Below are positions 57,065 to 64,000 of a DNA stretch of 64,000 bases, one piece after another. The DNA comes from Kalaharituber pfeilii (Eukaryota; Ascomycota; Pezizomycetes; Pezizales; Pezizaceae): the NCBI GenBank assembly GCA_015179045.1, contig WHUZ01000104.1, positions 62,001-126,000 of the forward strand, written 5' to 3'. The notes below the pieces were generated by a model that was not told the origin of the DNA, did no database searches, and saw nothing but the letters and a program-made list of their open reading frames with translations. The position numbers and the translations under genes are program-made. Numbering within the stretch: the first letter of the stretch is position 1; every line of letters begins with the position of its first letter.

Positions 57065-57784
57065 TCACAATTTCCTCCTTACCTTTGGGGCCAATATGCC
57101 TTCCCCATCGAGATACCAGTCACACTTGGTATCGCATTTAACCACTACTTGGGTTTCCGGTGGTCCGTCCGCAGATCTATCTCATGTCAGACCATGAGCA
57201 TGTTACATGGGTCACAACTGGGAGGGGTTTCACCTGGAGAAGGCCCATGAGGCCGGAGCTGTATGATCAGAAGCCGGATCGCCCACAATCTCTGTCAAGA
57301 TGTTTGCCCGACCTTCTGTACGTTCCTCATGGCTTGGGCCCTTGTGATAGGTGTTGATACCCAATAGGTCTTGATAGCCGTTCTTAACTAATAGCGCGTG
57401 CAGATCTCGGAGGAATGCCGGCGGCAGGTCTGGGGCCTTCGATCCTTCCGATACTAGTTCGAACTCGTAAGGGTACAAAGCCCCGTTGCGGAACGCCCAT
57501 GCCGATGGGACAATATTCGTGTTGTTCACGCGCTCCAGTTTCCAGGGAGTAGATACTTTTCCATCCTGAACAAGCCGTTCGTCTACGGCAAGATTAAAAT
57601 GTCGATGTACGAGGCCAACGCCAAAAGTATTTTCGACGTTGTGGCGTAAATAGAGTTCGCGAACAGTGTTAATGAAGTGTTTGCCCTTCCGAGCACGAAA
57701 CGCCTGGGCAACCTCAGGAAAGTCCTGGAACGACTGGTAGACAGAAGGGTCGTAGGACGCGATTTCGATTGATGGGGTGCTCAT
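57065..57784 (-). CDS. Small conserved fungal protein of unknown function, two exons
   Basis: Exons 57784-57234 and 57176-57065 are joined by a 57-bp intron (GTGAAA...CTGAC...ATAG) in matching phase, giving 220 residues. The body has SYDPSVYQSFQDFPEVAQAF, FGVGLVHRHFNL and WAFRNGALYPYEFELV, a pattern I associate with uncharacterised ascomycete proteins. The second exon adds VVVKCDTKCDWYLDGEGILA, a short Cys-x3-Cys region. A GTAAGG near 57,083 could be another donor, so the last residues are less certain. No signal peptide or membrane span. It looks intact. Confidence 0.7.
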
Positions 57785-58450
57785 AACTGCAGGTAAAGAT
57801 GGCCTATGGAAACGTGAATGGGGAACGAAAGAGATCCGTCTGAAGCTAGAGTCTCATATGCTTGGACCCGCCACCATGGTGGTTCCCCTACAGATTATAT
57901 ACGAGAAGTGTGAGTTGCACTGTAGAGCCTTGCTTAGAAGATAGGTTTATTTTGATGCACATTAGAGTGACCAGTCCAAGGGACGTAGCTAGAGATGGTG
58001 CACTTGCTTGCGGGTACCTGTTACAGAGAAACGCATTAATGGTCTAGGGGATGACAGTCGCTGGCAAAACTTTCTGTGTGATGGGCACACAGACTCGCAA
58101 TAAGTTTATACCCCCTAAATGCAAATCGGACGAGGTCTGGATCCCTGCTACCTAGTGTAGCTCCCAAGCCACGAACCGCTATCATCAAATGTTTACGCGA
58201 GTCACGTATGAATTATTAGACAATGTAAGTATCCCTGTCCGCGGCCCGTTTCACGCAAGTATTTGAATAGCAGAGAGCTCCTCGCCCACCTGGATTGTGG
58301 AATAGTGCATGTGTAAACTCTCAGTGGGGGCTCCGAAGGAAAATAAGAAGTCGATACCCAAGGAGATGGGGTGTCATTACCAATACAGACTCATGCAGCA
58401 CGCGATGATTCATGAATACACTCTGAAAATCGGGATTCCGTGGAGACCTT
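57785..58450. other. Spacer, including the 5' flank of the small gene
   Basis: Nothing supported beyond probable promoter DNA directly right of 57,784. Confidence 0.35.
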
Positions 58451-58497
58451 GTTTTTTCTGTCACTACTCGCATGCCGCCCTACGGGCTATGGCTATA
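58451..58497 (-). mobile_element. Type-A tail remnant, inverse
   Basis: A short T run, then ctactcgcatgccgccctac and gggctatggc. No clear target duplication. Confidence 0.65.
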
Positions 58498-59572
58498 TCC
58501 ATTGAGACAGAAGGAGTGTTTCCAATGCGTAGCACTTGAGGGTAGAAAGGCTCAAAGTTACCTATTTGCGATAACGCAACGCTGAAACATTTCTAGTTCT
58601 ACAGCATGTATTCGTGACATGATAATGAAATCCAGGCTAGCGCGCCGCATGTATTTGGTTCGTCAAGCAACATCTTATCCAATACAGACTTTCACTTACA
58701 GTGCAATTATCAAATGTGTAATAATTGCGTGACACACCTGGCTCAGACATGTTTTCTTATCCTAGTTAATGCTGTAGTAGATGGATCCTTACACTGTGTC
58801 TTTAGCAATTTAAGGGTATGGGCTCTCAAAAACACGATCTGTCCAGTACAAAAGCATCCATTGTCCAAAAATGCGACCGGCCCAGACTTAGGATGGAAAT
58901 ATTCATCCGAGATATCTAATGTATGGCAGATCCTATTGCGATCTCGCAGAGCAGTTACCAGTCATAGTAGCATGAAGTCTCGTCTGGGAATTCAGTTGAA
59001 TGAATTAATGTAGGTTGCACCAAATTGGCAGATGTCTGCATGTTGACTCGTTCCAGCCCTCTGTAGAGGCGTTAGCCCCATTGCAGCTTTTCTTCGGATT
59101 TACCCGCCACTGCGAAATCAGGATTATTGGCAAGGTGAAACATGCAGCTTCAATAGCAGATCTTCTCGTATTATGACACTACATTATGTGCGGACTACAA
59201 CCACTGTGCGCCAGAAGTTCAGCCCTGCGCTGATGTGCGGCACTTTCATCAGACCGCTTTCAAACATTATGGCCACAATACAACAGATCTAGTTTCATCC
59301 TAAGATATAGGTAAACTGATACCTCCATCTCGCCAGTAAGTGACATCCGCGTTGTTCTATCCTGCGTAATAACGATTGGCATGTGTCTGTTCCAACCATC
59401 ATGTGGAAGGGAACTAGTACAACCACAGTATTTGAGGTACTCCTACATTACCAGGCCTAATTGAAATGCTCAGGTGGATAGAAGATAATTCTGCTTGAGT
59501 CTAGCCCATCGTTCATCTATTTGGTTATTTGCTATTTCCTGTTTCACTTCCTCCATCTCCTATGTACCTAAT
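58498..59572. other. Spacer without a gene
   Basis: No supported feature. The plus frame 58,714-59,013 has no motif. Confidence 0.35.
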
Positions 59573-59620
59573 CTCGTCATAGCCCATAGGGTGGCATACA
59601 AGTCATGATATAAAAAAAAC
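59573..59620 (+). mobile_element. Type-A tail insertion
   Basis: A CTCGTCATAGCCCATAGGGT hairpin with one mismatched arm pair and a short A run. Confidence 0.7.
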
Positions 59621-60287
59621 AGAGACCTGATTAAAATGTGACAGGAATAGATATGTAGTATTGTTCGCTCTACAATCCTATTCTCTCTGAATTTAGATAA
59701 AACAAACGTAGCAGATTGACAATTAGGCACTTTGCATGACAGAGTCAGAAATGTAGTGCCAAAAATGCTAGACTAGTGCTGTCCTGGTCCGCTCGCCAGT
59801 CCGGTCTCCCGTCAGCGGACTGAGTTCGCGAGGTGCGGGAAGACCAGTCCTCTCAAGAATAATAAATAAAACTTGTTTGTTCGCAGGCAAAAACTTCTCT
59901 GTGTTGTCACACAGTGTTATTCATACTACTTCTCTTTAGTCACCTATACATGCTTCTTGTTTTGTTTTTTAGGGAAAAAAGAAAGTACTGTAACCATGCA
60001 TACAGGCTGCAGGCTCATGGTGCCATTTTCCGTACATATCCTCACGCCTGCATCTATTATTCCTAGACATATCCAGTCGTGTGCACCAGCAAGAAAGTAA
60101 ATATCACCTAAATAGTTTATATCACTGGTCAACTTATAAGGCAGTTGTGGAGCCCTGGAGGTAGGTGTGAGCATTGAGCTTGTAATTGACTGGTGGTATT
60201 TCTCTTTCCTCTTGTTTCCTTACTTCAAGCAGTGATGTTACCGTAAAGGTCACCCTGTGATGGAGACGGCAGCAAGCACATGCGGCT

Positions 60288-60343
60288 ACCCTGCCATGGC
60301 CAAGTGTTACAAGCGGGGTTATGTGATTAAAAAAAAAAAAAAA
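60288..60343 (+). mobile_element. Tail-only LINE insertion (type B), 12-bp target duplication
   Basis: 56 bp. The flanks gcacatgcggct occur at 60276-60287 and 60344-60355. It is one of the shortest complete inserts. Confidence 0.9.
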
Positions 60344-60355
60344 GCACATGCGGCT

Positions 60356-61200
60356 GTACTGGTTTACTTATGATGTTCTAACGAGCATAAAGGTAGCTAA
60401 GCCCAGACATTTCAACACTGCGGCTGAAGTAGGAAAATGATTCGCAAGCGGACTGCTCACTTCGCGGGAGCGGCCGACCACGAATCTTGCCTAGTTCGCA
60501 TGGAGACCCGAACAGCATACTGCCGGCCATTTTACAATATTACATGCCACATCTTGGCAAAACACGAAACTTCCAATTTCTTCGGTACTATCTCTTTCTT
60601 CTCTCTATTTGCTAAAATATGGACAAGGGATATATCATATCAACTACTCGAGTGGAAAGGACAACTTGTTACACTTTGACTAATGGATATTGGAAATAAG
60701 GCGTACCAGTACTTAGATAGGCTACGATCTGCGTACTGGAAGCAACCCTCCCAAACTACCAAGTGCAGTCAATATTTCACAGGTAAATACATATGTGATG
60801 CATCAAGTATGGAGAGTAGGTTGGTTCTAAATCTACAGTCACAACGGCGAAAAAACTACATCTACAGTATTTACAATTTTATGCACCTCACTACCTTGCT
60901 GAACCCACTCCCGGGTCTCACAAGCTTATACCCTTCCCACAAGATACTACCTGCTTGCCTACTGATGGCAATGGTATTGTGAGCAATAAATTACAATATA
61001 AGTTTAGTAGATGCTCAAGATCTGTTGCATAGCATTGTAAGTGCTACTGGAATTCACCACAACGCAACATATTTACACCACATCCCGATGTACTCGAGTA
61101 CATTTTACACCAAAACTGACCGCGCGCGACAACATATATCTCAACCACCAGAATAGAATTTGGTATCCAGCTTGTGGAGGGGTTAAATGAAGGACTAATC
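60356..61200. other. Spacer without a gene
   Basis: Two adjacent plus frames (60,437-60,679 and 60,683-60,982) were considered but show no motif. Confidence 0.35.
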
Positions 61201-61201
61201 T

Positions 61202-61552
61202 TCATATTCTGCACCTTAGCTTCTTCAGAAATGATGTTTTGAAGGGACTTATGATTCCATAAATATCGTACCATGCATTGGCAAGGCTTGGCATATATTT
61301 ATTATTTGCTGTACTCGGGGGTTCTGGAAAGTCTGTCGAATTATGCAGCGCCAAGGTACTCACGTGCAGTTCCCAGTTAGGTACCCAGCTGCTATGGAGC
61401 TCGAAAACATGACATGGTTTAGGTAGTGGCCAAAAGTCTAGCGAACCTTTTGTATGAGAAACCATACAATTTTTTCGACACATACAAATATGCAACCACC
61501 GCAACCACACAACCATCAAAAAACTCTCACATCTGAAATTCTGTAGAATCAT
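61202..61552 (-). pseudogene. Fragment of an unrecognised gene, inverted partner at 61.9 kb
   Basis: The minus frame contains WPLPKPCHVFELHSSWVPNW and HVSTLALHNSTDFPEPPST. The same peptide pattern appears on the plus strand at about 61,930-62,000. I do not recognise the family. Confidence 0.4.
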
Positions 61553-61904
61553 ATACCTGGAAAGAAAATGAAACTGACCACCAGAATCTACTCAAAAGAC
61601 TCTTGCAATTGTAAGATGTAAGTATAATATATATAATACTAGACATAGGAAACTTATAAGGCATTGCGTCAAGCTGGGACAGTGGAAGTGGTCTACCCAG
61701 TGGCAAGCTATCAAGCTTATGGAGGTACTATTAACTATAAAATAGTAGGAAGCTATAGCTGTCAAGCCGGAAATATAATTGAAGGGCTATTGAGTGGGTG
61801 AAGAGTGGTTATCTCATTGTATGGGCCATTGTTTATTTATTTATTTAGTGTAGCACCCGTGCTTATCTGGCAACTACTCGATGTGTACTAATTTTGAGCC
61901 TACC

Positions 61905-62070
61905 ACAAGTACAGTTTTCTGTACAAATCGAGGTACCTTGGCAGCTGCACGTGAGTACTTTGGCGCTGCATAATTCGCCAGACTTTCCGGCACCCCGGAG
62001 TACAATCACTAGTATTGAATTCTGCTTATCACACTTGAATATCAATATTTTACCTTATTCAAAGATATGA
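61905..62070 (+). pseudogene. Inverted partner fragment
   Basis: The plus strand reads EVPWQLHVSTLALHNSPDFP, then APRSTITS and a stop at about 62,070. It matches the inverse of 61,303-61,375 over about 75 bases at the DNA level, with silent and conservative changes. Confidence 0.45.
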
Positions 62071-62573
62071 AAAGTATACCAAGAAAATTTCTAAAGAAGT
62101 CGTGGAGTTATTTATAGAATTCATATTCTCAGAAAAATTGTATGCAACAATTGTATAGAAAAGCTACTGGAATGGCAATTTGATGTATGAACTAGGCATT
62201 AGACACACATTAACCCAATTAAAGCACTAATTATCAAGAGGCCTATTGGAGAGACTCTCTAGCCACTAGTCTATAGCCATTATGGTGAGCATTGAAGGGA
62301 AGTAGCGCATTCTACCCTCCAGAGCACTTTGTATGGGAATTCCATATAAATGCATGCCAAGATATCAATGAAACACTCATGGTGCCATTAATCAACCACA
62401 ATGTCTTTTCAGTGCAAATAGAATAAAGAATAACCCTTTATTTATTCGTCCTGAAAAGCACATACAAAATCCTACTCTAGTAGTTGGGATATATGTTGTC
62501 GCGCATGCCGTCGCGACGTGGGGTACGTCGCTTTGTGATGAAAGACGGTACCCCAACAGTATCAAGTTAAGTC

Positions 62574-64000
62574 CTACCAGTATTGTATGGGTAAGTAACG
62601 ATGTGCACACCGGTAACGCTGGGCGCCTTGGCGCCCATTTAGCACCCTCCCCCACGAACAAGTGCGCTAAGTCCAAATCTGAAGAGAAAAAAACGAAAAA
62701 GCTACATCTCCAGCAATTATAATTTTATGTATATCACTATCCTATGGAACACCCCTCCTCCACCCCATGAGCTGGTACCCGCCGTACAGCACCTCCACTA
62801 GCACTGTACTGCTCACATCACTTCATCAAACATTAGAAGCTTGAGATCTAGAGTATGGCACTATACGCACCCTTAAACATATAGTCTGAATTCCATCTCT
62901 CGTGCCAGATTGGCTGCATCAATCTCATCCAGCCCTGATTCTGATTCTGGCGACTGTGATTCTAACTCAACTTGCTCCGAATTAAACTCTATAGGTGTAG
63001 AGGCTTGTATGGAGGTTGCTTCCGCTCTTCCAGACGCCTCTAGAAGCTCCAAATTCGCAGAATGTAACTCCACAGGCTCTGCCGAACCCCCCCCCCACCA
63101 TGGGTTCAGACCCTCGCCCAATACCTACCACAACAGCTCCTCGTCCACGCCCTCGCCCACGCCCTCGCCCACGTCCCTGCCCACGATTGGCAGCTTTCGC
63201 AGCAGCTGCTGCCTCTTTTTGTACTTTACAACGGTGCGGTACTAATGAGTACCTACATAACCGACAATATACTATTGATACGGCAGTCCCACTCTATATA
63301 TTAATCTAGATGCCTATAGTTTGTGCCGGTTTTGAGACTGGGTACAGCTCATATAGCACTACATGATGATGATAATGCAATTATTGCTGTTGCATATCGC
63401 ATGTGTGTGATGCTACATATCTGACATTTCTGACATATGCGGGCTGCTCACTCTACGGTCATAGCGACTTCTTAACATCGCCAAACTTGCTATACTTCCT
63501 CAGAATAGGTAATAGAGTATATGTCAAGATGAATAAGATCTCAGGTAGGATCATTGACACTTGGCAGCTCAGAGGATGTCTAGCATAGGATTTGGGATAT
63601 ACCAAATAGGTCACTACTCATCTCCTAGAAATTGGCTCAATGAATATGTGGAAGATAATTCCATGTATTCTACCATGCTCTAGCTTCAATTTGGTCCCCC
63701 CTGAGAGCTATTTGTACTCACAGGAATTTTTTGTTGTGGCATCCGGAAAATGCTCAATTTCTTAGTTATGCACAATTTCTTGCTACAGGAGCATAGAGTG
63801 CTATGTTACAGATCTCAAGCTGTTACTACTCATGTATTGTAATATAGCACTGGTAGTACCATTGCTACCATTCCTACTATTGCATGAGCAGGTAGAGCGT
63901 TGCAGTGAGTTGGTATTTGCTGGTAGGTGCCAGAGGAGGTTATTTAATAAGGTAGAGGGTGAAGCAACTGTAGATGCTGTAGGAGTAGCATTTTCACTTT
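62574..64000. mobile_element. Decayed DNA transposon running off the right edge
   Basis: The left end CCTACCAGTATTGTATGGG matches 12,594. Sequence at about 63,720-64,000 is the inverse of about 12,770-13,050, so the element appears to have long inverted ends, with the second end beyond the window. The middle has a transposase-like C-terminal remnant. Confidence 0.6.
62873..63245 (-). pseudogene. Possible transposase C-terminus
   Basis: The minus strand reads VQKEAAAAAKAANRGQGRGR with further GR repeats. After a frameshift at a G run (about 63,090) it continues LEASGRAEATSIQASTPIEF and ends MEFRLYV. An Ala/Lys helix followed by a GR tail is common at the end of pogo/Fot1-like transposases, but the catalytic DDE part is absent, so this is only a suggestion. 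Confidence 0.35.

Noticed and set aside
1..64000. tRNA or rRNA genes
   Set aside because: I looked for cloverleaf-like and rRNA words and saw none that I could support; a tRNAscan-SE or Rfam run would be decisive.
1..64000. Giant Starship-type mobile element
   Set aside because: No DUF3435/tyrosine recombinase captain gene was seen at any edge of a gene cluster.

Overview
The window reads as a transposon-rich stretch of a filamentous ascomycete (Pezizomycotina) genome. The evidence is three host genes with 49-95 bp GT-AG introns (one carries a DUF7514-type domain), Tad1-like LINE retrotransposons with CCHC Gag, endonuclease, YMDD reverse transcriptase and RNase H, and AT-only blocks that look like repeat-induced point mutation (RIP). 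The species cannot be fixed from the sequence.

Layout. (1) 1-12,596 is one copy of a duplicated segment; its sister lies at about 33,214-36,535. Copy A holds a 0.77-kb hAT-like insertion (677-1444). It also holds a 9.5-kb TIR element (3033-12543) with identical 34-bp inverted ends and a 9-bp target duplication. Inside that element are a decayed helicase gene and an 8-kb LINE with a 12-bp target duplication, and that LINE is split by a 1.39-kb hAT-like element with an 8-bp duplication. Copy B keeps both sites empty but has its own 1-kb LINE insertion. (2) 12.6-23.5 kb holds small DNA elements, an AT-rich TIR element carrying a solo LTR, a complete 1.37-kb Gag-only LINE derivative and a 1.9-kb foldback element. 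(3) 23,692-25,991 is an intact eight-exon membrane-protein gene. (4) 26-41 kb holds LINE remnants, the duplicated segment, an AT-rich block and a Mutator-like element. (5) 42.4-46 kb is the DUF7514 gene. (6) 50-56 kb holds broken LINEs and a MITE. (7) 57.1-57.8 kb is a small two-exon host gene. (8) 58-64 kb is mostly non-coding, with a decayed DNA transposon at the right edge.

The most unusual signal is a set of very short insertions (about 45-120 bp) made of little more than a LINE 3' hairpin plus poly(A), many with perfect 10-16 bp target duplications. The hairpin arms vary in a compensating way (CTCGC/GCGAG, ATCGC/GCGAT, CTCGT/ACGAG; GCCC/GGGC, GCCT/AGGC). This points to a conserved RNA structure that primes retrotransposition, shared by full LINEs, the Gag-only element and the tail-only inserts. 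Nearly all other protein remnants are broken transposon genes.
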